DNA of 48,918 nucleotides from Leptolyngbya sp. FACHB-8 (GCF_014695575.1 NZ_JACJOO010000090.1:1-48918); one strand, 5' to 3'; positions 1 to 8,220 are shown, numbered from the stretch's first letter. A program made the numbers and translations. Notes: generated from the letters alone by a model not told the origin.

Positions 1-6
1 CAAAAA

Positions 7-113
7 CTAAGGAGATTTCCAGTAATGAATTTACCCAGAATGTTGGTGCTTTGCCCGCTTCGCGGGCAAAGCACCAACATTCTGGGTAAATTCTTATGCA
101 GAAACCTCCTAAG
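7..113. repeat. Family C palindromic element, copy 1
   Basis: A perfect 32-bp inverted repeat (27-58 with 62-93) has a TTC loop; its apex 57-63 is GCTTCGC. It sits inside imperfect outer arms: CTAAGGAGATTTC at 7-19 and GAAACCTCCTAAG at 101-113, 11 of 13 positions complementary. The second copy at 32654-32762 shares the outer ends and the outer part of the stem but has a different apex. No ORF lies inside. This looks like a small non-autonomous element rather than a simple terminator. Confidence 0.75.
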
Positions 114-360
114 GCTTATCAACTCTTCTAAAGATCTGTACCAATTTGCTGTGAAGAGATATGAAAGGGATTGGTTTTTGCATATTAAATACGTCAAAAA
201 CTAATCCCTTTTATGATTTTAGCCTTCATTGAAGAACCTGTTTCAATCCGAATTTGACGACATGCTGAGATCGCTAACCACTATAGGATTTTGATGAAAG
301 CAAATGGGTTAAATGCGGTCTAATTCTTAAAAGCCAGACATTTCAAAAAATGCTATGTAA

Positions 361-447
361 CTCAATTAAACATAGAATCCAGGATGCCGTGTTACCCGAT
401 TTGTGGGAAACACGGCATCCTGGATTCTATGTTTAATGATGCCCACC
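361..447. repeat. Family D palindromic element, copy 1
   Basis: A 29-bp perfect inverted repeat (365-393 with 409-437) surrounds a 15-nt loop. The outer end TTAAACATA and the right flank TATGTTTA-TGA-GCC are shared with the copy at 18511-18592, while the inner stems differ. The rest of 114-661 holds nothing I can call. Confidence 0.7.
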
Positions 448-661
448 TATTGAAGACTGTAAAGAATGGTGGCAAACTCAGCTCCCTAGGAATGTTTTTT
501 ATATGATTGAAGTAGGATAAGTAAGCATATCTTGCCTTCTACTCTCTCCATCGTTACGCTCTCTTCTCCCGCTTGTTGTCATAGCTACACCAACGACAGC
601 ATTGGGTATTCAGAAGAATTGATTTCTATACATTCCCTTCAGCCTGATTGTGAGGTCACCT

Positions 662-811
662 ATGAAAGCTCTGCAATCTGTTAGCTATGCATTGCAATAT
701 CTCTGGGATGGTGCATTACGTATCTTCTCCCCAAACCGGGATGAATACCCAGCAACCGGAGTACTACCCTACGATGGAGATCCAACAAAGGCTACCCGTC
801 ATTCTCGTTAG
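662..811 (+). CDS. Small conserved cyanobacterial-type protein (49 aa)
   Basis: A 49-codon frame starts at ATG 662 after a GAGGT-type ribosome site and ends at TAG 809-811. The product begins MKALQSVSYALQYLWDG and continues RIFSPNRDEYPATGV then a PYDGDP segment. The central pattern (aromatic/Leu-rich helix, RIFSP, D-YPATGV-P-GDP) resembles short hypothetical proteins I recall from many cyanobacteria; no function is known to me. There is no membrane segment or signal peptide, only an amphipathic first 20 residues. It stands alone between palindromic repeats and is too short for ordinary ORF cut-offs. The call rests on the good start context and protein-like composition. Confidence 0.6.
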   Translation: MKALQSVSYALQYLWDGALRIFSPNRDEYPATGVLPYDGDPTKATRHSR

Positions 812-913
812 AAGATGTTGATTTTGGGACATAACATCCACAAATTAAATGCTTTCAGACTTTCTAGTGTGACTCCTTGAGTTCATGGTGAGTCTACCAA
901 GTACATCCCATGT

Positions 914-1002
914 AAGCGAAGTGGATAAATCCGCTTCGCTTGCAGATCGGGGCCCAGAGGGGTATTTTTTGATGCAAAGCGTCAAAAAATACCCCTCTGG
1001 GC
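914..1002. repeat. Two adjacent hairpins
   Basis: First hairpin: 914-924 with 931-941 (AAGCGAAGTGG arm, one G-T pair). Second: a perfect 21-bp stem, 952-972 with 982-1002, with a 9-nt loop. No coding potential is visible. They follow the 49-aa gene by about 100 bp. Confidence 0.65.
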
Positions 1003-1042
1003 TTTGGTTTTGGAAAGAAAGATGTGAGTAAAATTCACCCTA

Positions 1043-1133
1043 TCTAATAGACCTCCTGTATGATTCCGGTTGTTGAGGGCGTGAATCGTAGCGCGGCTTA
1101 GCTGCGCTACGATTCACGCAGGAAGTCTAATAG
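1043..1133. repeat. Palindromic element with TCTAATAGAC-like ends
   Basis: The inner stem 1079-1094 with 1104-1119 is a perfect 16 bp. Outer ends TCTAATAGACCTCCTG (1043) and AGGAAGTCTAATAG (1120-1133) are near-complementary. This is the same architecture as the named families, but it has no second copy in this window. Confidence 0.55.
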
Positions 1134-1157
1134 AAATTGCTAGAACCATAAAACGCA

Positions 1158-1182
1158 AAAAGCGCAGTTTTACTGCGCTTTT
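1158..1182 (-). terminator. Possible terminator downstream of hemJ
   Basis: A 10-bp stem AAAAGCGCAG / CTGCGCTTTT with a 5-nt loop lies 130 bp past the hemJ stop. Read on the minus strand it ends in a short T run. It could also serve plus-strand transcripts. Confidence 0.45.
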
Positions 1183-1311
1183 GTGGATTTATTTAGTTTT
1201 TAGGAGTGCCATTTCAGGACAGTCTCCGTGAAAGATGAACTATTGAGTTAGACAGTATGCAATTGTTACGAAATCAATTCGATCCAGTGTAGATGCTTCC
1301 GGCAACAGATC

Positions 1312-1908
1312 TTAGGAAGCTGAGCCACTCATTTCAGTTTCACCCAGAGCCTGCGCTTGAGCAGCCCGTTCTTTGTCAAGTCGACGTTTACGGGCATAGA
1401 GCTGAATGATGGCGGCCATTGCCACGATCAGACCCAACGTTCCCCAGGCCGTTGCACTGGTAGGCAACTGGTTCTTGAAAACAGCCAGCAACACAATTAA
1501 GACCAGAAATACCGTAGGTACTTCATTCAGCCCTCGAAGTTGCTGTGCAGTCCATCGACAAGTCCCTGCTGCTAGTTGCTTCATGACTCGACCACAGTAA
1601 AAGTGGTAAGCCAATGTGAGCAATACAAAAGACAATTTCACATGAAGCCAGGTTTCCTTAAGCAGGTCGGGTGCGGATATAACCAGAGCGATCGCCATCG
1701 CCACTGTTAATACCATCCCAGGCGTTGTAATCAGGTTATAAAGGCGCTTCTCCATGATTTCGTATTGCTTCTGGAGAATGCTCTTGGCTGGCTCTGGCTG
1801 TTCATTCGCCTCCACGTGGTACACATAGAGGCGCACCAGGTAGAACAACCCAGCAAACCAGACAACGACGCCAATAATATGAAAGGACTTAAACCACAGG
1901 TAATTCAT
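1312..1908 (-). CDS. hemJ: HemJ protoporphyrinogen IX oxidase
   Basis: HemJ is the membrane heme-b enzyme that oxidises protoporphyrinogen IX to protoporphyrin IX in most cyanobacteria, feeding heme and chlorophyll synthesis. The 198-aa product has about four hydrophobic segments. It opens MNYLWFKSFHIIGVVVWFAGLFYLVRLYVYH, matching the family start (an F-K-xHI-xVVxWFAGLFYL-R-xVYH pattern with a conserved early His). It also has the EKRLYNLITTPGM stretch and the WLHVKLSFV segment with its conserved His. Length fits the family (about 190-200 aa). The C-terminus (KRRLDKERAAQAQALG...) is a charged tail. It is read away from the candidate origin at 2628-3005, together with the DUF2811 gene. ATG 1908 is the first and best start. 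Confidence 0.9.
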   Translation of the reverse strand: MNYLWFKSFHIIGVVVWFAGLFYLVRLYVYHVEANEQPEPAKSILQKQYEIMEKRLYNLITTPGMVLTVAMAIALVISAPDLLKETWLHVKLSFVLLTLAYHFYCGRVMKQLAAGTCRWTAQQLRGLNEVPTVFLVLIVLLAVFKNQLPTSATAWGTLGLIVAMAAIIQLYARKRRLDKERAAQAQALGETEMSGSAS

Positions 1909-1988
1909 GGGTTCAACTTCATCATCTTAATCCCCTGATCATACGCCCATTGCTTGAGGCATTTCTAGCCCTGGCCTATTTCCTGGGA

Positions 1989-2213
1989 CTAGACCGCTTG
2001 TTTGAACAGAGCATCTAAATAGACGCGAGCAGCCCGACGGTAGCTACGGGACGAGTCCACGGTATTGTGGCTGCCGTTTTGCAACAAAAACAACGATAGA
2101 GAGGCGACAAATACCCGATCCTGATCCCAGTCGGGGTGGGTTTCCAGATAGCTCTTGAGGGACTCGTGTAGCTCTTCGGGAATCTCGGCGAGAATGCTAA
2201 CCGTCGCGTTCAT
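1989..2213 (-). CDS. DUF2811 family protein
   Basis: A 74-aa protein beginning MNATVSILAEIPEELHESLK. It matches the DUF2811 family of short cyanobacterial proteins, where I-PEELHE-L--YL--HP-WD-DRVF-ASLSLFLLQN is the core. The family's function is unknown. The start at 2213 was chosen over a longer open frame from 2303 because the family begins here and a GAGGTG ribosome site sits just upstream on the minus strand; the extra 30 residues look non-coding. The C-terminal segment RAARVYLDALF resembles an amphipathic helix. It lies between hemJ and the candidate oriC, co-oriented with hemJ. Confidence 0.8.
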   Translation of the reverse strand: MNATVSILAEIPEELHESLKSYLETHPDWDQDRVFVASLSLFLLQNGSHNTVDSSRSYRRAARVYLDALFKQAV

Positions 2214-2627
2214 ACAACACCTCAATTTTGGGCAGTAAACATAGAAAGGGGCGACCCACCAAACAAGTAGCAGCCAGATCGGGTTTATGGCAGGAAAACA
2301 CACACTAAACCCTAGCCGCCAGGAAATTTAGTCTTGCCCGGAGCCGTCTCATTTATTTGCACAGCCTCCACTGAACACATAGCCTCTTAACAGCAGATGT
2401 CAATCCCCTAAACCGGAGATCCAGAAACCAGGGAATCCGCTGCTTTTGAAAGAGGCGTTTCAAGTGGTGGTCGCATCATTGTGCGCTACAGGGGGGAGGG
2501 GTTGTCAACGCCAGGTTCTGTAATATTTGCCTTCAGAATAGCTTTAGCTTTACGAGAGAATCAGGGTTTGAGGCCAGTTTTTTTTACACTACTTTACCTT
2601 TTTCTCATATTTCTCGGCCGATCGCCC

Positions 2628-3005
2628 TTTTCCACAGAATTCCCCAACAGACGCATCAACGCCTGATGTTTTCGTCACCCCCTGTGGAAAACTCGAGATC
2701 CCCTGTGGAAAACTTTTGTGGTTTTGTGGAAATCATGTGGAATGCTCTGGGGAAAAGTCTTACGGAAGATAAGAATTACAAACCCCGCTAAAAAAATCAA
2801 AAATCAAATTTTCCTGATTTTTCTACTCACGCAATCTGTAGATCCGTGTCATATTGTGGCTTGAGCCCTTCTGTATCCTGTGGATACATTGCGTTTTGTG
2901 TTGGAGAGGCTGTTGAAAACCTCAGATTTTCCCTGAGTGAGACTTGAAAATTCAGTAATAAATTTTTCGGTGGTTTTAAATCGACGTCACTTTGCCTGTG
3001 GAAAA
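2628..3005. other. oriC: Candidate chromosomal replication origin (DnaA-box cluster)
   Basis: Four exact copies of the cyanobacterial DnaA-box consensus TTTTCCACA occur: 2628-2636 forward, and 2683-2691, 2704-2712 and 2997-3005 reverse. The middle two are spaced 21 bp apart. Degenerate copies are TGTGGAAAT (2725), TGTGGAATG (2736), TGGGGAAAA (2748), TGTGGATAC (2879) and TGTTGAAAA (2911). An AT-rich stretch at about 2763-2830 could be the unwinding element. Genes to the left (hemJ, DUF2811) run leftward, and all genes called from 3180 to 16384 run rightward. dnaA and dnaN are not in the window, so this is inferred from box density, AT-richness and gene polarity. The part of the gap from 2304 to 2627 shows nothing else. 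Confidence 0.65.
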
Positions 3006-3179
3006 CGTGACTTTTTCTCTGGGCTTGAGAGTAAAGCGATTTATGAGAGTGAAACCCTTCAGGATGTGGTACATGCTATGTCTTTTGGTAGAGACAGCAG
3101 TTTGGGTGTGAATTGCTCGATGCTGCCTTCCTCTGCCTCTGGGGGTAACCTGAAGTCAGGACAGTGCCAGGAGAGCAAG

Positions 3180-4001
3180 ATGGAAGCGATTGTGTCAGGA
3201 GTGTTGGGGGCGATCGTTTTTATGATTGGAGCCTGCATCGGCAGTTTCCTGAACGTGGTGGTCTATCGCCTGCCAGCCGGAATATCGCTCATCCATCCCC
3301 CCTCTCGCTGCCCCAAATGCCGCAATACCCTTAAGCCGTACGACAATGTGCCTGTGCTGGGCTGGCTGTGGCTGAGGGGCCGTTGCCGTTATTGCAAAAC
3401 TCGTATTTCCCCTCGCTACCCTCTAATTGAAACGGCCACAGGGCTGCTGTTTGTGGCGGTGTGGTGGGCTTTTGGCTGGGGCTGGATCATGCTGGGCTAC
3501 TGGGTGCTGTTTAGCTGGCTCATTGCCCTGTCGTTTATCGATCTGGATACGATGACACTGCCCAATCCTTTGACCCAGTCTGGGCTTGTGCTAGGGCTGG
3601 TCTTTCAAGCTGCCTTGGGCTGGCTCTACCCAACCGCTACAGGTGGTGTTCCACACACCCTGATGACGGGTATTGTGGGAGCCGTGGTGGGAATGTGGAT
3701 CTTCACCCTGATTTCTGTGGTGGGGGCGATCGCCCTGGGGCAAGCAGCCATGGGCGGTGGCGATGCCAAACTCGCTGCCATGATGGGAGCCTGGCTGGGC
3801 TGGTCACACCTCCTGTTGGCTGGATTAATAGCCTGCTTTCTGGGTGCGTTAGTGGGTGGTGGGGCGATCGCCTTGAAGCTAATTAGCCGCCGCCAACCCA
3901 TCCCCTTTGGTCCCTTTCTCGCCCTCTCCGCCATCCTCGCCGTCTTCTTTGGCGACTCCCTGCTCTACGCTTACCGCCAACTCTTTTTCCCCATGTTCTA
4001 G
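3180..4001 (+). CDS. pilD: Prepilin peptidase (A24 family, PilD-type)
   Basis: A bifunctional inner-membrane aspartic protease that cleaves type IV prepilin leaders and N-methylates the new N-terminus. The 273-aa product shows the family order: an N-terminal hydrophobic segment (GACIGSFLNVVVYRLP), a cytoplasmic zinc-type domain with paired CxxC motifs (CPKC and CRYC), then several membrane segments. The two catalytic Asp motifs are FIDLDTMTLP and MGGGDAKLAAMMGAWLG. The start at ATG 3180 begins MEAIVSGVLGAIVFMIGACIG. The frame is open upstream to 2937, but that extension overlaps the last DnaA box and does not resemble the family. In cyanobacteria this enzyme supports phototaxis pili and DNA uptake. 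Confidence 0.93.
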   Translation: MEAIVSGVLGAIVFMIGACIGSFLNVVVYRLPAGISLIHPPSRCPKCRNTLKPYDNVPVLGWLWLRGRCRYCKTRISPRYPLIETATGLLFVAVWWAFGWGWIMLGYWVLFSWLIALSFIDLDTMTLPNPLTQSGLVLGLVFQAALGWLYPTATGGVPHTLMTGIVGAVVGMWIFTLISVVGAIALGQAAMGGGDAKLAAMMGAWLGWSHLLLAGLIACFLGALVGGGAIALKLISRRQPIPFGPFLALSAILAVFFGDSLLYAYRQLFFPMF

Positions 4002-4059
4002 GGCCTGTTCTAACGCTTGTTGTTTTGTGCAAGCGCCCGAAAAACAGCTCCATTCATCG

Positions 4060-4098
4060 AGAAGTTGTGTGCAGCGCATTGCGCCGCACACAACTTCT
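4060..4098. repeat. Hairpin downstream of pilD
   Basis: A 13-bp perfect stem (4060-4072 with 4086-4098) has a 13-nt loop that is itself partly self-complementary. There is no T run, so it may be a palindromic element rather than a terminator. Confidence 0.55.
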
Positions 4099-4161
4099 TC
4101 TAAACCCAACTGACTCTGATAAAATCTCCACAAGCGTCGTCAATCTACCCTTCAGGTTGGA

Positions 4162-4392
4162 GTGAACTGGATTACTCTCAAAACGACCAGCTCCCTCTGG
4201 GAAGCTGAGATGATGCAGCAAATGCTGGAGGCCCACGGTATTCCGGCCCGTGTCCTGAGTCGAGGGTTACAACCTCACTTTGGATGTGGAGCCCCTGCCG
4301 TACTGGAGGTTCGATCGCGCGACCAATGGACGGCTCTGCTGCTTCTCAGTCCCCTTGAAGAAGAAGCCACAGAAGGCTCCTTCGGCGGCTGA
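4162..4392 (+). CDS. DUF2007-like small protein
   Basis: A 76-aa product read from GTG 4162, beginning MNWITLKTTSSLWEAEMMQQ. The pattern W-TL-TTSS--EAEM-QQ-LEAHGIPARVLS---QP-FG-GAP--LEV is the small alpha/beta fold of DUF2007, sometimes labelled a putative signal-transducing protein. It has no known biochemical role. The C-terminal 15 residues are acidic and low-complexity. It is upstream of accD by about 150 bp on the same strand. The start is uncertain because GTG is the only candidate giving the full domain and its ribosome site (GGTTGGA) is very close. Confidence 0.65.
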   Translation: MNWITLKTTSSLWEAEMMQQMLEAHGIPARVLSRGLQPHFGCGAPAVLEVRSRDQWTALLLLSPLEEEATEGSFGG

Positions 4393-4540
4393 GCCCGGTA
4401 ACCCATGGGGAGGCGACCACCACTTTCCAGATTAGACGGCATCCAGGTGGCCCCATTTTTCGCTATTGTTGAGGTTTCTGGATCGTTCTTGGTTGAACGC
4501 TGTCCAGATATGTTATTCACTCTCTACCCCGTTACTCTTC

Positions 4541-5479
4541 ATGTCCCTGTTTGATTGGTTTGCGAATCGCCGGAAAGCTGGCCCCATTAGCCAGGAACGT
4601 CAGGAACGCGAAATTGCTGACGGCTTATGGAGCAAGTGTGTCGCCTGTGGGGTGTTGACCTACACCAAAGATCTGCGGGCCAATCAAATGGTCTGCCCAG
4701 ACTGCGGGCACCATAACCGGGTGGATGGCGAGGAGCGCATTTACCAGCTCATCGATGCAAAAACCTGGGAGTCGATGGATGATCATCTGCGACCCACAGA
4801 TCCTCTCAAGTTCCGCGATCGCAAGGCCTATGGCGATCGCCTGCGGGAGACTCAGGAAAAGATCGGGTTGCTGGATGGCTGTACCACAGGGATTGGCAAA
4901 ATTAATGGCGAGCCTGTCGCTCTGGGTGTGATGGATTTCCGCTTTATGGGTGGAAGCATGGGCTCGGTCGTCGGTGAAAAACTGACTCGGCTGGTAGAGC
5001 GGGGAACCCGTGAGCGGCTCCCTGTTGTGATCGTCTGCGCTTCGGGTGGAGCCCGGATGCAAGAGGGGATGTTGAGCCTCATGCAGATGGCCAAGATTTC
5101 TGCTGCGCTTCAACGCCACAAGGAAGCACGGCTTCTATACGTTCCAGTTTTGAGCCATCCCACTACAGGAGGCGTGACGGCTAGCTTCGCTATGCTGGGC
5201 GACATTATTATCGCCGAGCCAAAAGCGACGATCGCCTTTGCTGGACGCCGAGTTGTAGAGCAAACGTTGCGTGAGAAGCTGCCCGACGATTTCCAAACCG
5301 CTGAATATTTGTTGAATCACGGCTTTGTAGATCTGATCGTGCCTCGTACCCAGCTCAAGGTAACACTGACGCAATTGATTCAACTGCATCAACTTTCTGC
5401 ACCTAACCACGTTCCGTTTCACCACAATGCCTTACAGGTGCCCGACTCCTTCCCCCTGCCCACCCATACGGCAGATTGA
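4541..5479 (+). CDS. accD: Acetyl-CoA carboxylase carboxyltransferase subunit beta
   Basis: AccD pairs with AccA to transfer the carboxyl group from carboxybiotin to acetyl-CoA, making malonyl-CoA for fatty acid synthesis. The 312-aa protein starts [14 protein letters not shown], the usual AccD opening. It carries a four-Cys zinc ribbon (C33, C36, C52, C55) followed by the crotonase-type carboxyltransferase domain ([53 protein letters not shown]). The frame is open back to 4466, but the upstream residues are not family-like. The next gene begins 3 bp after the stop, so the two are probably cotranscribed. Confidence 0.96.
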   Translation: MSLFDWFANRRKAGPISQERQEREIADGLWSKCVACGVLTYTKDLRANQMVCPDCGHHNRVDGEERIYQLIDAKTWESMDDHLRPTDPLKFRDRKAYGDRLRETQEKIGLLDGCTTGIGKINGEPVALGVMDFRFMGGSMGSVVGEKLTRLVERGTRERLPVVIVCASGGARMQEGMLSLMQMAKISAALQRHKEARLLYVPVLSHPTTGGVTASFAMLGDIIIAEPKATIAFAGRRVVEQTLREKLPDDFQTAEYLLNHGFVDLIVPRTQLKVTLTQLIQLHQLSAPNHVPFHHNALQVPDSFPLPTHTAD

Positions 5480-5482
5480 GGC

Positions 5483-5764
5483 ATGGCAATGACACCGTTC
5501 GATGCAATTCAAGTTGTCTTCCAAGATCCAGCTATTCCCTACGAGTCGCAGAAGCATAGTCTAAAGGGCTGGGCGAAATACTGTCTGCAAGCACGCGGCT
5601 TTAAGGTGCTGTATGCAGAGCGAGCTGACTTTGCGGTGGAGACGAGCGATCGCCAAAAGCTTTACTTCAAGGTCACCACACAAGCGGATGAGCTAGACCC
5701 ATCAGTCGGCTGGATTATTTGGCAGGGCGATCGCGGCACTGCCAAAGTTTTGCCTCCGGGCTAA
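5483..5764 (+). CDS. Conserved hypothetical protein downstream of accD
   Basis: A 93-aa protein directly behind accD. GAGG at 5478-5481 is too close to ATG 5483 but well placed for ATG 5489, so the true start may be 5489. It contains GWAKYCLQARGFKVLYAERADFAV then KLYFKV, and ends with GWIIWQGD. The order (helix, strand with Asp, strand with F-K-V) recalls a minimal restriction-endonuclease-like fold, but the catalytic D/ExK triad is not convincing, so I infer only a possible fold. I recall similar short proteins in cyanobacteria, without a function. Confidence 0.6.
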   Translation: MAMTPFDAIQVVFQDPAIPYESQKHSLKGWAKYCLQARGFKVLYAERADFAVETSDRQKLYFKVTTQADELDPSVGWIIWQGDRGTAKVLPPG

Positions 5765-5797
5765 TGCAATAGAAAAACTTATATCTTTTACGAATCC

Positions 5798-6745
5798 ATG
5801 CGGGAACTTTACCCACCGATTGACCCCTATTTCAGGGAAATGCTCCCCGTGTCGGGGTTGCACACACTGTATGTGGAGCAAGCGGGAAATCCACGGGGTA
5901 AGCCCGTCGTATTTTTGCATGGGGGGCCAGGGGGCGGTAGCAACCCGATGTATCGGCAGTTCTTTAACCCCGAAAAGTATCGCATCATTTTGTTTGATCA
6001 ACGGGGCTGTGGTCGCAGTACGCCCCATGCAGAGCTGCGGGAGAATACGACCTGGGATCTGGTACGCGATATTGAAGTGATTCGTCAGCATCTGGGGATT
6101 GAACAGTGGGTTGTATTTGGTGGCAGTTGGGGCAGCACCCTAGCCCTAGCCTATAGCCAAACTCATCCAGAGCGCTGCAAAGGCTTAATCTTAAGAGGAA
6201 TTTTCACGCTCCGTCAGAAAGAGTTGCTGTGGTTTTACCAGGAGGGATGCAGTTATATCTTCCCCGATACCTGGGAGGACTACCTGAAACCCATTCCTCC
6301 AGAGGAGCGGCATGATTTAATTCATGCTTATTACAGACGTTTGACTAGCGATAATCTTCGGGTACGTCTAGAAGCTGCCCGCGCCTGGTCTGTTTGGGAG
6401 GCCAGCACCAGCAAGCTGCTGCCCGATGTCAGGCAGCAGGAACGCTTTGCCCAGGATGATTTTGCGGATGCCTTTGCGCGAATCGAGTGTCATTACTTTG
6501 TCAACAAAGGCTTCTTCGAGACGGAAGATCAGCTGTATCGAAACGTGGATCGCATTCGCCACATCCCGGCAGTCATTGTGCAGGGTCGCTACGATGTGGT
6601 GTGCCCCATGATTTCTGCTTGGGAACTTCACCAAGCCTGGCCTGAAGCTGAGTTTCTGGTTATTCCTGACGCTGGGCACTCCATGAATGAGCCAGGGGTT
6701 CGGGATGCTTTATTGGATGCGAGCGATCGCTTCGCTGACCTATAA
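5798..6745 (+). CDS. pip: Proline iminopeptidase
   Basis: A serine peptidase of family S33 that removes N-terminal proline from peptides in the cytoplasm. The 315-aa product matches the family from its first residues (MRELYPPIDPYF). It has the oxyanion segment HGGPGGG at 41-47, DQRGCGRSTPH, the nucleophile elbow GGSWGS with Ser110, and the charge-relay Asp in QGRYDVVCP with His in PDAGHSMNEP. No signal peptide is present. It lies 33 bp after the preceding small gene on the same strand and may share its transcript. Length and motifs are typical and nothing is missing. Confidence 0.95.
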   Translation: MRELYPPIDPYFREMLPVSGLHTLYVEQAGNPRGKPVVFLHGGPGGGSNPMYRQFFNPEKYRIILFDQRGCGRSTPHAELRENTTWDLVRDIEVIRQHLGIEQWVVFGGSWGSTLALAYSQTHPERCKGLILRGIFTLRQKELLWFYQEGCSYIFPDTWEDYLKPIPPEERHDLIHAYYRRLTSDNLRVRLEAARAWSVWEASTSKLLPDVRQQERFAQDDFADAFARIECHYFVNKGFFETEDQLYRNVDRIRHIPAVIVQGRYDVVCPMISAWELHQAWPEAEFLVIPDAGHSMNEPGVRDALLDASDRFADL

Positions 6746-6771
6746 GTGGATGGCATTGACATAAAAGATTT

Positions 6772-6804
6772 AGACCCCTAGTTTTTTAGAAAAATCGGGG
6801 GTCT
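6772..6804 (+). terminator. Hairpin after pip
   Basis: AGACCCC (6772-6778) pairs with GGGGTCT (6798-6804), enclosing an AT-rich loop that pairs partly with itself. It could end the accD-pip transcript. No clean T run follows. Confidence 0.4.
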
Positions 6805-6935
6805 GCGTACCCAGGTTTCGCCTATGTCAAAGTCCTGCTCATAAATGAGTGCAGAATTTATGCAGTTTTGTTGTGTGTGGCGTGTGAAGTACACTACACG
6901 CCACACACAACAAAACTGCCCTAAATATAGGGAAC

Positions 6936-7195
6936 CAGCAATTCTCGTTTTGAAATCAGGCCCGAAAACCGCGCGCCAAAGGCGCGCGGTTTTCGGGCAT
7001 CAAAGCCAAGAGTTCACGCCCGTAGGGCGTGAACTCTTGGCTTTGATGCCCATACTGAACCTCAGTTCGGGATAAGCTGAAGTGCTTATTTTGACGTGCG
7101 CAAAGCGCACGCCAAAATAAGCGTTTTCGAGTGCCGCGCAACGCGTGGCACTCGAAAACGCCCTTAACCCGAACTGAGGTTACTGAGAATTGCTG
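6936..7195. repeat. Family B element, itself carrying a family A insertion
   Basis: The ends CAGCAATTCTC (6936) and GAGAATTGCTG (7185-7195) are inverted repeats. Two long hairpins lie inside: the CCCGAAAACCGCGCG / CGCGCGGTTTTCGGG stem and the AAGCCAAGAGTTCACG / CGTGAACTCTTGGCTT stem. An exact 9-bp direct repeat ATAGGGAAC flanks the whole, as expected of a target-site duplication. The right arm is split by the family A copy at 7058-7181. Other copies are at 15076-15210, 21216-21335, 21345-21476 and 24284-24355. Confidence 0.8.
7058..7181 (+). repeat. Family A double-hairpin MITE-like element, copy 1
   Basis: A 124-bp unit begins AACCTCAGTTCGGG and ends CCCGAACTGAGGTT, so its ends are inverted repeats. 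It contains two long hairpins in tandem (around GCGCAAAGCGC and around GTGCCGCG). It is flanked by ACTG (7054-7057 and 7182-7185; TACTG if one T is shared), and the flanking family B sequence is restored when the unit and one repeat are removed. No ORF of its own. Confidence 0.85.
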
Positions 7196-7370
7196 ATAGG
7201 GAACTTGCGTAAAGCCTAAGTGAATGAATTGTGGAACAATGTAGCGCACTGAATGAGATCTATCCGTATATTCAGCCGGAGTTCAAATTCCTGATTAACC
7301 TCTCCATTTTTTACGGATCACTTTGCTTAGAGTAGTTAAAGGGAGAGAATCCCTATACTCTGAACTAGTT

Positions 7371-8123
7371 ATGCGGTTTAAGCCTCTCGCTCTCTCAACT
7401 CTGGCTGTTTTTGCCCTTCAAGAAGTCTCGCAAAAAGCCAGTGCAATTCCTTCTCCTGATTCCACGACAGGTTCCAAACTAAATGCTTTGGATCCGGATT
7501 CTGATATAGCGGTAGAGATCAGCCCAGAGGTTTCCGTTGCGCCACCTGAATTGCCAGCACCAGATAAAGGTTTAGCCAAAGCCGTTGTGCAGCCGTTGGC
7601 TTCAACCCATGTAATGCCTGAAATGACGATGCCTATGTTTTCACCTTTATCTGTCTCTGCATCAATGGAGCAAGTCTCAGCTTCTGAAGCGCCTATTTTA
7701 ATCAGCCAGGTTCCAGTTGACAGAGATGTTTATGTGTTGCCTGTAGCTACGACGGTCACCTATGGTGAGCCGATTCCTATTGCAGAAGATGATCCATTGA
7801 ATCAATTTCCCGTCGGCTCGTATCATATGGCTACAGACCAAACTGTTCGACGGGGCGAGCAGGAAAATACAGAGCAAACTGGAGATGAGTATGTCATGGA
7901 AATTCGCTCTTGTTTGGCTGCCAATCCTGATCTCTTTCGGATTCGTCAAATGGATGGGGAACTTGTTCTTGTTCCCATTCTATTTAATGGCCAACGAGGC
8001 ATGATTGTTGGAGACGCTAGTGGTCGGCCTATGTGTCCATCCGACCGTTCATCACTGACACGCGACAATTCTAGAGGCGTTAATATTCACGTGCCTGCAC
8101 CTGAAGGTTTTCCACCTTCTTAG
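7371..8123 (+). CDS. Putative exported protein of unknown function
   Basis: A 250-aa product starting at ATG 7371 (MRFKPLALSTLAVFALQEV). Residues 1-25 look like a signal peptide with a short n-region and an A-x-A-like end near QKASA. The next ~130 residues are rich in Pro, Ala, Ser, Val and Glu, with little predicted order. The C-terminal third (EIRSCLAANPDLFRIRQMDGELVLVPILFNGQRGMIVGD...) looks folded, with two cysteines (in RSCLAAN and in GRPMCPS). I recognise no family. An upstream TTG at 7323 would add 16 residues ahead of the signal peptide and is less likely. The gene stands alone between repeat arrays. Confidence 0.6.
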   Translation: MRFKPLALSTLAVFALQEVSQKASAIPSPDSTTGSKLNALDPDSDIAVEISPEVSVAPPELPAPDKGLAKAVVQPLASTHVMPEMTMPMFSPLSVSASMEQVSASEAPILISQVPVDRDVYVLPVATTVTYGEPIPIAEDDPLNQFPVGSYHMATDQTVRRGEQENTEQTGDEYVMEIRSCLAANPDLFRIRQMDGELVLVPILFNGQRGMIVGDASGRPMCPSDRSSLTRDNSRGVNIHVPAPEGFPPS

Positions 8124-8220
8124 TAATTAATATTCATAGGTTTTTTACTAAGAGCAGAGCTCTCTGACAAGTGCTAGAAAGAGAGTTCTGCTTCTAATAC
8201 CATTCTTATATCAATACTCT

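Larger units (their letters stand above)
6841..7222. repeat. Family F palindromic element, interrupted by a family B insertion
   Basis: A perfect 23-bp stem (6862-6884 with 6897-6919) is followed by CTAAATATAGGGAAC and, after the insertion, TTGCGTAAAGCCTAAG. Joined across the insertion, this aligns with the right halves of the elements at 40370-40466 (CTAAACGTAGTGGAT-CTGCGTAAGTCCTA) and 25801-25885. The insertion (6936-7195) is bounded by the 9-bp direct repeat ATAGGGAAC (6927-6935 and 7196-7204). The left boundary is uncertain. Confidence 0.6.

Noticed and set aside
2481-2666. 61-codon plus-strand frame in the candidate oriC region
   Set aside because: Low-complexity, no ribosome site, and it overlaps a DnaA box; nothing resembles a known protein.
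6936-7195. Possible CRISPR array or tRNA-like RNA from tandem hairpins
   Set aside because: The hairpins are inverted, not direct, repeats with no unique spacers, and no conserved RNA family pattern is recognised.
6956-7249. 97-codon minus-strand frame spanning the nested repeats
   Set aside because: It is made entirely of inverted-repeat sequence and is broken or absent in the other copies of the same elements.
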